A DNA stretch of 64,000 nucleotides from the NCBI GenBank assembly GCA_039621445.1, contig CP154954.1, positions 51,851,526-51,915,525 on the forward strand, read 5' to 3'. The translations under genes and the position numbers were made by a program. Positions within the stretch are counted from its first letter, which is position 1. Every line of letters begins with the position of its first letter. The notes under the pieces are model-generated. The model ran no database searches and was not told the DNA's origin. It worked only from the letters and a program-made list of their open reading frames with translations. Source of the DNA: Euglena gracilis (lineage: Eukaryota; Euglenida; Euglenophyceae; Euglenales). This document shows positions 33,669 to 44,559 of the stretch, piece by piece.

Positions 33669-34090
33669 CTGGGGAGACACAGAGGGACTGAATCAGTGTC
33701 TCTGAACTCATTATTATACACCTTGCTACACACGTTGTTATCTGTGTCGTTATATACAAATTACGTATATATATGCATATATGTATGTATATGTCTCTCT
33801 CTGTGTGTGTGTGTGTGTGCACTATGTGCGTATTGTGTGTCTTTAGCCGCGCCCGCACCCACCCTCCCACGCCCACCCACCACCCACCTGCCCACCCACA
33901 CACACGTGCACGCGCACTCACGCACGCACGCACGCATGCACCTCCCACCCACCCACCCTTCTGACCCATCACCCACCCCCCCCCTCCACACCTTCAACCC
34001 TATAGGAGTGTGGTACTTCAATGGCAACTCACCCACCAACTCAATCTGGACCTTGCTGCCCTCACACTCAGCTCACTGGCATACCCGCAC

Positions 34091-34187
34091 CATCTCAGGC
34101 TTCAAATCTGGCTTCCACACGGCGAACACGATGGTCCACTCCACGGCAAACGACCGCTTGAGCAGGAAACCATCGCAGATGAGGGTG
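34091..34187 (-). CDS. Exon 35
   Basis: Reads TLICDGFLLKRSFAVEWTIV then FAVWKPDLKPEM. Acceptor CCGCTCAG, donor GTGCGG. Confidence 0.75.
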
Positions 34188-34435
34188 CTGAGCGGAGGCA
34201 GCGGTGGGCCGCCCTGGGGAGGTCGCCAGTGGCAACGCCCCCTGTCCCCAGTGAGCTGGGGCCACAGAGGAAGGCAGCGGTGGGAGGGGAACGGCGCGCC
34301 GCATTTGCTCCGACCGGCCCGGAAAGAGCGGGAAGCCTGTGCCTGCCCCCCCCCCCCCCAGCAAGCAGATGAAGCCCTCCGACTGGGTGGCTTGGATGTC
34401 TGGCGCGTGGGGGGAGGAGGGCTCAGGGAGGCCCA

Positions 34436-34484
34436 GGCAGGTCCTGCATGTAGTCCCACGCGATGCCGTTGTTGGGGAAGCTGG
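34436..34484 (-). CDS. Candidate exon 34
   Basis: Reads SFPNNGIAWDYMQDLPGP after acceptor GGGGGCAG. No GT donor occurs before an in-frame TGA, so the left edge is a guess and the exon may be false. Confidence 0.35.
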
Positions 34485-34558
34485 CTGCCCCCGGACCCCT
34501 GTGTGGTTCTGTCCCATCTGTTGCGCAGCCCGTCCGAAAACAGGGGCCCGGCCACCAC

Positions 34559-34641
34559 CGCCGTCCCGGGGGGCGGGGCGGCGGTGCTGCGGATGAGGCG
34601 GAGGGGCCCCGTCTTGCCACCCACCAGGAAGCACTCCCGGC
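34559..34641 (-). CDS. Exon 33
   Basis: Reads RECFLVGGKTGPLRLIRSTA then APPPGTA. Acceptor CGGCGGCAG, donor GTGGTG. GGKT resembles part of a P-loop, but the first Gly is missing at the required spacing. Confidence 0.55.
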
Positions 34642-34756
34642 CTGCCGCCGAAGGAAGGGGCCGGGATGGTGGCGGTACCTCCCCCTCGTTCTACACACAG
34701 ACAAGAGGGCATCTGAGGGCATCTATTCAGGTGGTTTTACACCTTAAAGAGGCCTT

Positions 34757-35180
34757 GGGGGTCCGGCAGGGTTCGATATAAGGACAGGTGGGGGGGTGGT
34801 CCGGACCCCCCCCCCCCTGCGGGCCAGGAGGGGGGGGTTGGCGGGACCCCCCCCCCACCTAAACAGTGGCGCGGTCTGGGTGACCGAAAATTTTTGACCC
34901 CCCCAAAACGACCAAAAATGCCATTTTGGGCACTTTTTGGGCAAAAATTTGCCAAAAATGCAAAAAAATTTCGGCGCGAAGCGCCGGAGGAAAAAATTGA
35001 CCCTTTTTGGGGGGGGGTCCCGGATACCCCCCCCAGGGTCGGTCCGGACCCCCCTGGCAGGTGGGGGGGGGGTCCGGACCCCCCCCCCCCTGCGGGCCAG
35101 GAGGGGGGGGGGCTTGGGGGGGGGACACCCCCCCCACCTAAACCATGTACGCCCTCCTTATATCAAACCCTGGGGTCCGG
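34757..35180. mobile_element. MITE-like element with terminal inverted repeats
   Basis: CAGGGTTCGATATAAGGA (34767-34784) faces TCCTTATATCAAACCCTG (35155-35172), each next to GGGGTCCGG. Inside are two direct copies of a GGTCCGGACCCCC...CACCTAAAC block (about 34797-34865 and 35040-35145) around a core holding the GGCGC-GAA-GCGCC hairpin. No coding capacity, hence non-autonomous. Confidence 0.55.
34972..34986. repeat. GGCGC-GAA-GCGCC mini-hairpin
   Basis: CGGCGC, loop GAA, GCGCCG. Preceded by AAAAAAATTT and followed by GAGGAAAAAATT. Confidence 0.8.
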
Positions 35181-35480
35181 CTAGAAATTTGGGCTGGCCA
35201 GTTGGGACCCTGGTATTTGGGCTGGCGACCTGAGCTAGGCAGCAGGAACTGAATTTTGAACAGCCGCTGAAAAGAATGGGCTACCGAACAGGGTTGTGAA
35301 AAAAATGAGTATCTGTCAACGCCCCCCCAAAAAAAAGAACCCTTGAACACCTCAAAAAAACTATTTTACCCATGGTTGTTTTTACATTCCTCCAAAAAAT
35401 CGGCGCTCTGTGTCGACAATTTTTGGATGGACCCACCAAAAGGGGCTGGCCAGCTTGGCTGGCAGGACCCCCCACCCCCC
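35181..35480. repeat. Dispersed repeat family B, copy 1
   Basis: Starts CTAGAAATTTGGGCTGGCCA and ends near GGACCCACCAAAAGGGGCTG then GCTGGCAGGACCCCCC. The same order occurs at 56590-56835 (CTAGAAATCTGGGCTGGCTG; GGACCCTCCAAAAGAGAGCT). Confidence 0.6.
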
Positions 35481-36147
35481 CAAGAGCCTCCCCGTTGAAC
35501 CCTAAGCATAAACCTAACTCTTCCAAAATGGGCAGGGGTATTGGGCTGTGTGGTGGGGGTGCTGCGTACCCGGCCGCACGCGGAGGACGCCAAAGCCTTC
35601 GTTGGCCGTTATCTCCAGGAGGTCGGAACATAAGATGGTGACTGCCGGCTTGGCCCCAGGGCATCCCGAGAAGATAAAAGAGAATGAAAATATTTCACTT
35701 CTTTTTTGCTGCAGTGCAAAAAGCACGAGTGAAATGAAAAAAAAGTTGAGAATATGTGGGGGAAATTCTTTTCTCCTCATTTTTGAAGAAAATGATTTGG
35801 AAGAAATTGGAAATAGTACCTGTTCGCAGGAGATACAGCCGTGTTTGCATTAACAATGCAACTGAAAAACCATGCCTTCTTGCCAAACATTCTTCCAGGG
35901 CCCATTTTAACCAGGAGAAAGCGGTTTTTTGCTTGTTGCGTGCCCAGCAGCCCAATGGACATTAGGGGGTTGTGTACCTCTTTTGTCCATATCTCCCTCA
36001 ATCCCCCCCAAAAAAGCCTAAAGGTTTTGTTTTCTTTCGGGCCAGAACACAGCAGGCCCAGGCCGCCCCCATCCACCACGTCGGCCCCTTCCGCCTGCCC
36101 CCTCCCCCCCCCCCCCCAGCAGTGGGACTGGGCCGGGCCACCGGGAC

Positions 36148-36222
36148 CCCCTGGCAGGCGGCCAGCACCAGCTGCAGCGGATCCAGGCCGGCGGGCTGCG
36201 CCTTGCGGTCCTTGTGCCCCAC
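36148..36222 (-). CDS. Exon 32
   Basis: Twenty-five codons, VGHKDRKAQPAGLDPLQLVL then AACQG. Acceptor CCCCCAG, donor GTCCCG; in phase. Confidence 0.7.
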
Positions 36223-37038
36223 CTGGGGGGGACGCACGAGGGCGTGCGCCGGGGCTGCGTGTGTGCGGGCGTGCGCATGCGAGTGGAAGCCTTCGGCTCG
36301 CTCAGGTAGCCATCCTGGGAAAATGGGTGATCATGGGCCAGACACGACTGGAAAAGCCAAGCAGACCATTAACGCGTTAACCCCCTCCCCCTCAAATAAG
36401 ACCCCGGCTCTCCTCTTTTGGGGTTGGTTGCTGAAAACATTCCTATTTTTTGAGGAGGTTGGACACTTGGACTTTTGATGGTAATTACCGCCAAAAACAA
36501 ACAAACACTGCAGCAGGAGGGTCAAATGGACCCAAAGATGCATTTTTTTTACCATGAAAGAAGATTGTCTTAAAAATCCAAACTTGAAACGCCAGAAAAA
36601 TAGGCAAAATAAAAAAAATTAAAATTCAACACAAGCCACCCACTTTGGGAAAGGGCTTTATTTTTCTGGGGGGAGGGTTATTTGGGGGGAGGTTAGAACA
36701 AAAACGGTTTGGAATGCCAGGCAGAAATGAAGTTGCCATCTATTGCAGAAAAGCGCTGAATGGACCGCTAATTGGATGAAACAAAGCAAACCATTGCCAT
36801 CTTATGTCAACCTTTGGCCATTCATTCAATCATAAAACAAAGCACCAAACTATCATAATGGGACTAAACATTGAACCAATTCAGAGAATAATCCCTTCAT
36901 TTGGTAATACTCATACAATCATTTTAATATTCATATCAATAATTTCATACATTGCCATTTTTTTGTTGATTTGATTTGATTTGATTTGATTGATTGATTA
37001 CTAATTGTAGACAAAAAAACACCGAGTGAGGCACACAC
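36223..37038 (-). other. Intron 31
   Basis: Contains a GGTTATTTGGGG/CTTTATTTTTCTGGGG module near 36657-36695 and a (GATTT)n tract at 36967-36995. No exon seen. Confidence 0.5.
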
Positions 37039-37157
37039 CTCGGCATAGGAGTGCGTCTGGCAGGAAAAAATCTGCGGTGCCTTCGCCCGGTCCTTCAGGC
37101 GGCCACTTTTCGCCAGCCACGCCGCATGACGCTTGGCAGCGTTGCAGCGGAGCCAAG
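37039..37157 (-). CDS. Exon 31
   Basis: Reads WLRCNAAKRHAAWLAKSGRL then KAPQIFSCQTHSYAE. Donor GTGTGT; acceptor ACCAAG is weak, so the right edge is uncertain. Strongly basic. Confidence 0.65.
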
Positions 37158-37428
37158 CTTGGTCGGCACTTCCACCCCCCCCCCCCCCAACGGGGGACCA
37201 TCCGTACCAGACGGTTTGCACACAGTCATCACCACGTAGGCCCAACCACGCCAGCCCCAGCACGCAGCAGACCCATTGACTTTCATCGAACAGCATCCAA
37301 CCCACACCCTTCTTTTTTTAATCTCGTGGAATCCCCCATCCAGCAACTAAAATTGCACCCGCCCGCGGACCCCCCCCCCCCCAACCGACACACGGCCAGA
37401 GTCGAGCTGGGCCCCGGGGGGCCAGCAC

Positions 37429-37539
37429 GGTCTCGGGCAGGCGGGCCAGGCAGGGCGGTGCTCCCCACTTCGCCATGGCGGCCAGGCTGAGCACGGGCAG
37501 CTCGTCATTGCGCTGCACCGTGACGGCAGCGCTCCGCGC
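37429..37539 (-). CDS. Exon 30
   Basis: Thirty-seven codons, ARSAAVTVQRNDELPVLSLA to LARLPET. Acceptor GGCACAG, donor GTGCTG; in phase. Confidence 0.75.
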
Positions 37540-37599
37540 CTGTGCCGCAGCCGAGGCATCCTAAGTCTGCTTGCGCGCAGGCGGGATAAAATGTCTAAC

Positions 37600-38060
37600 C
37601 GCCCCCCCAAATAACCTGGCGGGGACCTTGCTCCTGGCGGGGGGGGGGCGAATAACCTGGCGGGGGGAGGGGCAAAACGATGGTTCCAGTACATTGGCAC
37701 CCCCCTTTCTGGGCAAAATTCCGTTATGGCGCTGAAAAAAGGGCCCAAATAACCCCTGGCGGGGGGGGGGGGGCAGGGCCAAAAGTTGGTTCCAATAACC
37801 TGGCACCCCGCCAGGTCATTGGGGGGGGGTTTACAACGTGGGAGAAATAACACATAACGTGGAAAAACTGGGGCCCTGGCCCCTGGCAATGCCTGAGGAA
37901 AAGTGTTACCCTGGCACCCCCTTTTTAAGGCAAAAAGTCTTTACTGGCACTGGAAGTAAACCCCCCCGTCCAAATATAAAGCCCCCCGGCTTTATATTTG
38001 GACAGGATTTCAAGACCCTGAGGGGGGCCTTATATTTGGGGGGGCTTCATATTTTGGGGG
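37600..38060. repeat. Poly-G palindrome modules, AATAACCTGGC and TTTATATTTGG families
   Basis: Four AATAACC(CC)TGGC copies bounded by G runs (37611-37820), one facing GCCAGGTCATT. Then a perfect 16-bp inverted repeat, GTCCAAATATAAAGCC (37968-37983) and GGCTTTATATTTGGAC (37988-38003), loop CCCC, followed by G-bounded copies of the TTATATTTGGGG arm to 38060, with another at 38289-38300. Confidence 0.75.
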
Positions 38061-38354
38061 GGAATCAAACTTTTTTCGGGTGGCCTCTATGATCTTTGGC
38101 AGCCTTCAATTGTGGCCAAATACCAATTTCCTGCCAAATTTTCGTTGTGTACCTCATATTTATTTTGCAAAAATGTGTAATTCTTATCCAAGATGGAGCA
38201 CTTCTGGTGAAGAAAAATGTTGTAACCACCCAAAATTTTTCTAATTTTTCCTGAATGACACCAGCGTCTGGCTCAACGTCGGGGAGGGGGGCTTTATATT
38301 TGGGCGGCAAAACCAAACCCCCTGGGGGGGGCTTTAGATATGGGGGGGCTTTAT

Positions 38355-39603
38355 CGCTGAGCTCTTATCTCTTTAGAGTAAGAGCGAAGCTTACCCCCCC
38401 CCCCAAACCCCCCCCTGACCCCCGCCCCCCCCCGCCCCCGCCCCCCCCCCCCCTGAGTAGGCTCGGGCCCCCGCGGATTATCGATGTGATCTGATTTCCG
38501 GACCCGAAAAGTTAATAGCCTATAGGTTAGGAGAGGGTCCCTAGTTTGTCCAGAGCCCGCACTTTGCCCGCAACTCCCCGCCGGTCCGGAGATCTGGCCC
38601 GAGCAAAAAAGTTGTCTACCGTTTTTTTTCCAAAGAAAGTTTGTTGGACCGGCAACAGGGGGTCATTTTTGGGGTCAAAAAATCGAAAAATTCAAAATAT
38701 CTCGAAAACGCCGGGGGGTTGAGAAAAAGTAAAGAGTACCTCATTCCACAACTTTGGGACGCCCTATCCACCGGTATGCGCGGTTTGGGCCAACTCCCCG
38801 CCTGGGCCGAGATATGGCCGTTTTGTGGTTTCGCCAGGGGGGGGGGACTCTGCCAAAAAGGGGTCATTTTGGGGGTCAAAAAATCGAAAAATTCAAAATA
38901 TCTCGAAAACGCCGGGGGGTTGAGAAAAAGTAAAGAGGACCTCATTCCACAACTTTGGGACGCCCGATCCACCGGTATGCGCGATTTGGGCCAACTCCCC
39001 GCCTGGGCCGAGATATGGCCGTTTTGGGGTTTCGCCATGGGGGGACTCTGCCATTTTGAGCCCAAAACAGGCCAAAAAACCAGTTTTTGCAAAATATCTC
39101 CAAAGTGGTGGGGAGTTGAAAAAAATGTCCGGAGAGCTAATTTAAAGCCCTTGGAACGCCCTATGTACTGGTATATTGATTTCCCCACAACTCCCCGCCT
39201 GGCCCGAGATACGGCCGTTTTTCGGTCCAAATGGCCATTTTGTACACTTTTCCCACAGTCCGACTTGGCCGTTTTCGGGCCAAAAAGTCGAAAAAAATCG
39301 AAAAATTTTTTTTCGCCCAAAACCATGTTTTTTGGCCTCCCGGACCCGGAAAAAGTGTTTTTGAGCTGAAAATGAGAATTTTTCGACCCGCCAGGGCCCC
39401 ATTTTGGTTGGCCAACCCATTGACTTTGGGTCAAAACCGGGTCAAAAAAGTCGAAAAAAATCGAAAAGAAATTTTTTGGCCCAAAACGATGTTTTATGGT
39501 CTCCCTGACCCAGAAAACATGTTTTTGGGCCAAAAATGAGCGTTTTTCGCAGGCCGGGCCGGAGTGGTCCCCCAAAGAGCTCAGCTCTACGTCACACCCT
39601 GGT
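38355..39603. repeat. Large tandem unit 1 of repeat family C
   Basis: Starts CGCTGAGCTCTTATCTCTTT, holds two 201-bp subrepeats (from 38661 and 38862) and two about 162-bp subrepeats, and ends GCTCTACGTCACACCCTGGT. Confidence 0.85.
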
Positions 39604-41222
39604 CGCTGAGCTCTTATCTCTTTTGAGTAAGAGCGAAGCTTACCCCCCCCCCCCCAAACCCCCCCTGACCCCCCCCCCCCCCCGCCCCCCCGCCCCCCCC
39701 CCCCCCTTGGAGTAGGCCCGGGCACCCGCGGATTATCGATGTGACCTGATTTCCGGACCCGAAAAGTTAATAGCCTATAGGTTAGGAGAGGGTCCCTAGT
39801 TTGTCCAGAGCCCGCACTTTGCCCCCAACTCCCCGCCGGTCCGGAGATATGGCCCGAGCAAAAAAGTTGTGTACCGTTTTTTTCCCAAAGAAATTTTGTT
39901 GGACCGGCAACAGGGGGTCATTTTTGGGGTCAAAAAATCGAAAAATTCAAAATATCTCGAAAACGCTGGGGAGTTGAGAAAAAGTAAAGAGTACCTCATT
40001 CCACAACTTTGGGACGCCCTATCCACCGGTATGCGCGGTTTGGGCCAACTCCCCGCCTGGGCCGAGATATGGCCGTTTTGTCGTTTCGCCAGGGGGGGGG
40101 GACTCTGCCAAAAACGGGTCATTTTTGGGGTCAAAAAATCGAAAAATTCAAAATATCTCGAAAACGCTGGGGAGTTGAGAAAAAGTAAAGAGTACCTCAT
40201 TCCACAACTTTGGGACGCCCTATCCACCGGTATGCGCGGTTTGGGCCAACTCCCCGCCTGGGCCGAGATATGGCCGTTTTGTCGTTTCGCCAGGGGGGGG
40301 GGACTCTGCCAAAAACGGGTCATTTTTGGGGTCAAAAAATCGAAAAATTCAAAATATCTCGAAAACGCTGGGGAGTTGAGAAAAAGTAAAGAGTACCTCA
40401 TTCCACAACTTTGGGCCGCCCGATCGATCGGTATGCGCGGTTTGGGCCAACTCCCCGCCTGGGCCGAGATACGGCCGTTTTGGGGTTTAGCCATGGGGGG
40501 ACTCTGCCATTTGGAGCCCAAAACGGGCCAAAAAACCAGTTTTTGCAAAATATCTCCAAAATGGTGGGGAGTTGAAAAAAATGTCCGGAGACCTAATTTG
40601 GAGCCCTTGGAACGCCCTATCTACTGGTGTATTGATTTCCCCGCAACTCCCCGTCTGGCCCGACATACGGCGTTTTTTTCGGTCCAAATGGCCGTTTTGT
40701 ACACTTTTCTCACTGTCCGACTCGGCCGTTTTCGGCCAAAAAAGTCGAAAAAAATCGAAATTTTTTTTTTCGCCCAAAACCATGTTTTTTGGCCTCCCGG
40801 ACCCGGAAAAAGTGTTTTTGAGCCGAAAGTGAGCGTTTTTCGACCCGCCAGCGTCCCGTTTTGGGCCGCCAACCCATTGACTTTGGGTCAAAACCAGGTC
40901 AAAAAAGTCGAAAAAAATCGAAAATTTTTTTTTCGCCCTAAACCATGTTTTTTGACCTCTCGGACCCATCAGAAGTGTTTTTGAGCCAAAAATGAGCGTT
41001 TTTTAACCGCCAGCGCCCCGTTTTTGGCTGCCAACCCATTGATTTTGGCTCAAAACCGGGCCAAAAAAGTCGAAAAAAGTCGAAATTTTTTTTTTGCCCC
41101 AAAACGATGTTTTCTGGCCTCCCTGCCCCGGAAAAACTGTTTTTGAGCCGAAAATGAGCCTTTTCCCCGGGCCGGGCCGGGGTTGTCTTCCAAACAGCTC
41201 AGCTCTACGTCACACCCTGGTA
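39604..41222. repeat. Large tandem unit 2 of repeat family C
   Basis: Same start and end words as unit 1, but with three 201-bp subrepeats (from 39916, 40117 and 40318) and three about 162-bp subrepeats (GTCGAAAA words at 40744, 40907 and 41069). Longer by one of each. Confidence 0.85.
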
Positions 41223-41320
41223 TTTGGAGGGGGGTTTTAATGCCCTTAACAACCTGGCACGGGGGAAGGTGAAAAATGGATCCAGTAACGTGGCTCCCTG
41301 CCAGGTTATTTGGGCATTCA
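41223..41320. repeat. CCTGGC/GCCAGG palindrome module
   Basis: ACAACCTGGCACGGGGG (about 41248) faces CCCTGCCAGGTTATTTGGG (about 41296), the same family as 37611-37820 on the other side of the tandem repeat. Confidence 0.55.
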
Positions 41321-41577
41321 TTTCAATAAAATGCGATAATCTAATCGTTGGACAATCTAAGATAAATCCTTCGGCACATGGACCCTGCAAACACAGCAAC
41401 AGCAGGCAAATAACAATAAAATCCGTTTCTGGAAGAGTAACATCGTCGGCTGTCCTCAGTTTCAATGGAACGACCACATACTTTACAATGGTGAGATGTG
41501 GACTTAAATCGACGTTTACTTTCCAGTTCCGTACACAAAAAAAAACACCAATAACAATGTGCCACGACACGACACAC

Positions 41578-41691
41578 CGCTTCCAAGGTGGGCATGGATA
41601 TGAAGTGGTGTTCCACGCACCAGACCATCTCGTTCAGCGCCTGCTCCGCAACAGCAAACCCGCATCTGAGGCAGCTCTGCAACACTCGGTC
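41578..41691 (-). CDS. Exon 29
   Basis: Reads DRVLQSCLRCGFAVAEQALN then EMVWCVEHHFISMPTLEA. Acceptor GTTGGAG, donor GTGTGT. Less GC-rich than neighbours. CLRC plus CVEHH could bind metal; speculative. Confidence 0.6.
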
Positions 41692-41893
41692 CTCCAACGA
41701 AGAGTTCCGTTCCACACCCGGCGCAGCTGTTGTTTATGTTGTGCCTCGATATGCGCATTTGTCTGTGGTCCGGTGTGTAAATGTGTGCGTGTGTGTGACC
41801 GCAGAGAATGGGTCCCTGCAACCGTATGCGTGGCACATGCGTAGCAATGTGTCACTGGTCCAGAGGGGCCGTCCCCGGAGAAGAAAAAAAAAC

Positions 41894-42068
41894 TTGCTGA
41901 AAATCTTCGGAGGGGTGGCCATGTGTGCCGGGGGCGGGATGAAGATGCCGATGCGCAGCGCCAGCGCCATGTGGATCAGCCCCTCCTTCACGCGGCCGCC
42001 CCCATCGCCGTCCCCTTTGGCCGCCCGGAAGAACGCATTCAACATGATGTCCACCACCGGCTGGTCGT
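41894..42068 (-). CDS. Exon 28
   Basis: Reads DDQPVVDIMLNAFFRAAKGD, then KEGLIHMALALRIGIFIPPP. Acceptor CTCCCCCAG; donor GTTTTT is weak, so the left edge may lie slightly right of this. Confidence 0.7.
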
Positions 42069-42256
42069 CTGGGGGAGGGGGTGGAAAACACATGGGGGGT
42101 CAGAGGTCTGGGAGTTGCGGATTGCGCGCTGAGACAGGCGTTTGCATGCAGCTCGTTGGGTCACATGCAAGCCGATGATGATGATGGTTCCTGTTGAGGC
42201 GATGGCTGCTGTAACTTTTCGTTTTAGAAAATGAACGGTCATCCAGGGTGTGAAAG

Positions 42257-42450
<194 letters not shown>

Positions 42451-42504
42451 GACATTCACCCACGCAGACAATAGAAGCCCCAAGGAGGAAAGGGAGAGAC
42501 CCAC

Positions 42505-42680
42505 TTCCACGGCCTCCTCCTGCATAGCGGCCAGGGCAATGGTGAACGGGTGGACGGAGCTCTCGAGGGGGCCGAGGTCGAACTTCCCCGCCGCAGAGTA
42601 GATCGGGGCCACCAGCGCACCCTGCGTCATGGCGTCCACCTGCTTGCGGATGCAGCGGCCGAACACGTGGGACGCGAGGC
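42505..42680 (-). CDS. Exon 27
   Basis: Reads LASHVFGRCIRKQVDAMTQG, then KFDLGPLESSVHPFTIALAA, to MQEEAVE. Acceptor CGGCGCAG, donor GTGGGT. Confidence 0.78.
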
Positions 42681-43498
42681 CTGCGCCGGCGAGGGCACGA
42701 TGGGATGAGTGTGGGGTGTTCATGTCCGTGGATGTGAGGTGATGGATGGGGATGTGTTGCGGGTTACCAGAGTTCGTTGGGTGTGTATGGATGTATTGCA
42801 GCCCCACACCTCTGGGCCACCCGCTGGGGAGGGGGCCTTGTCGGGGGAATCCTGCAACGTGACCCATCAGGGGTCTCTGATATGGGCCGTTTCTCAGGGC
42901 CTCCAGATCCACCCTTTTCGTCACCACTTCGGTGTAGATTACAGTCAATTATAAGAGTCCAGTTTTGGTTGGGAGTTGCATTTGGGTTATCGGACACTTC
43001 ATCCAATTATGCCCACATTTTGACATTTTGGTCTACACTTAGGCCAAAACACCTGACACCAATCTTTTTCCCAACATAACTGTGATTAAAAACCCTACTC
43101 AAACTAACCTTATCATAACTTTAACCCTAACCCGAACCCACTAACAAACACGCTTCGTGCATAACCAACACCGGAATAAATCTGGGGTGGAACCATGGCA
43201 TCAGTTGGAATCACTTGAATAAGACAGGGGGGCCAGAGGTGTGGTGTGAGGCTGTCATATTATAACACATATTATTATAAACTTTAAAAATAATAAATAA
43301 ATAAAAATAATGTCAATTATATTAATTAATAATATAATATTTATTATGATCTACAACATGTAAACAAACACATCCATTACATATACACACTCATTACATA
43401 TACATATACATATGCATATGCATATACAAATACATATACATTTATGGCATTTACACATATATACATATATATATATAATAAACATGCATGCATGCATA

Positions 43499-43887
43499 CA
43501 TACATACAAACATACATACATACATACATACATACATACATACATACATACATACATACATACATACAACATACATACATACATACACACATACATACAC
43601 ACATACATACATACATACATACATACATACATACATACATACATACATACATACATACATACATACATACATACATACATACATACATACATACATACAT
43701 ACATACATACATACATACATACATACATACATACATACATACATACATACATACATACATACATACATACATACATACATACATACATACATACATACAT
43801 ACATACATACGTATGTATGTATGTATGTATGTATGTATGTATGTATGTATGTATGTATGTATGTATGTATGTATGTATGTATGTATG
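43499..43887. repeat. (ATAC)n followed by (GTAT)n: giant inverted microsatellite
   Basis: About 310 bases of ATAC units switch at ACATACGTATGT (about 43804-43815) into about 75 bases of GTAT units, so the right arm is the reverse complement of the left. Short ACACAT interruptions near 43567-43605. Confidence 0.95.
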
Positions 43888-43956
43888 GGGTAGCACAGGT
43901 GGGTGGGTAGCAGAGGGCCCCCGGGGGGGCCTCTGCTACCCACGCCCCTGCACTGG

Positions 43957-43975
43957 GTTAGGGTTAGGGTTAAAA
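43957..43975 (+). repeat. Short TTAGGG-type interstitial tract
   Basis: GGGTTAGGGTTAGGGTTA: two full TTAGGG units plus partials. Confidence 0.7.
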
Positions 43976-44129
43976 TTAATGGGTCGTGGGTAGCAGGCCC
44001 CCCGGGGGGCCCCCCTACCAGGGTTGTATGGGAATCTCCGGGGGGGGGGGGGGGGGGGACCCCCCCTTCCGAAACTAGGGGGGGGGGGTGGGGGGACCCC
44101 CCTCCTCCTACCTCCAGTTTTCGGTCGCC

Positions 44130-44400
44130 GAAAATTTTAGCCGCTTTTTGGGTCAAAAAGTCAATTTTTCTGAAATTTCTCAAAAAATGGTGGGGAATCA
44201 AAAGAAAATGTCCAGTACGTAAATTGAAGCCCTAAAAATGCGCTATCTAACAGTATTTTGATTTCCTGACAACTCCCCACCTGTCCCGATTTATGGTCAT
44301 TTTTGGCCATTTTGCCAAAATTTCATGTTGAGCCTCAAAAAAAGTCCTAAAATATACTCCCGGCGCGAAGCGCCGGAAAATTTTATTTGCCTCCGCAGAG
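44130..44400. repeat. Diverged relative of family C, with mini-hairpin
   Basis: TGGTGGGGAATCAAAAGAAA then ATGTCCAGTACGTAAATTGA parallels 39108-39145, with ACAACTCCCCACCTGTCCCG matching the ACTCCCCGCCTGGCCCGAGA word. Ends with the GGCGC-GAA-GCGCC hairpin at 44360-44376. Confidence 0.6.
44360..44376. repeat. GGCGC-GAA-GCGCC mini-hairpin
   Basis: CCGGCGC, loop GAA, GCGCCGG, followed by AAAATTTT. Confidence 0.85.
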
Positions 44401-44559
44401 GAGGAGGGGGGGGGTGGGTGGGGACCCCCCCTTCCGAAACTGGGGGGGGGTGGGGGGACCAGGTTTTGAATAGTGCTGAGCTCTTGTTAAGCGCGCACCC
44501 ACCCCTTCATTGACCCCCCCATATAAACCGGCCCACTCCATGGAGCTCTTTTGACTGAA

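Noticed and set aside
34559-34641. GGKTG in exon 33 as a second P-loop
   Set aside because: The required Gly four residues before GKT is absent and no Walker B follows.
38661-40520. CRISPR-like or phage-like direct repeats
   Set aside because: Subunits are contiguous without unique spacers, in a eukaryotic intron.
38616-40984. About 370-codon frames on both strands as genuine proteins
   Set aside because: Openness follows from subrepeat periods divisible by three. Composition is repetitive and both strands are equally open.
43957-43975. Telomere or subtelomere
   Set aside because: Only two complete TTAGGG units; gene and repeats continue on both sides.
43351-44201. Frames of YVCM/TYIH repeats up to 270 codons
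   Set aside because: Products of the tetranucleotide array, open in several frames on both strands.
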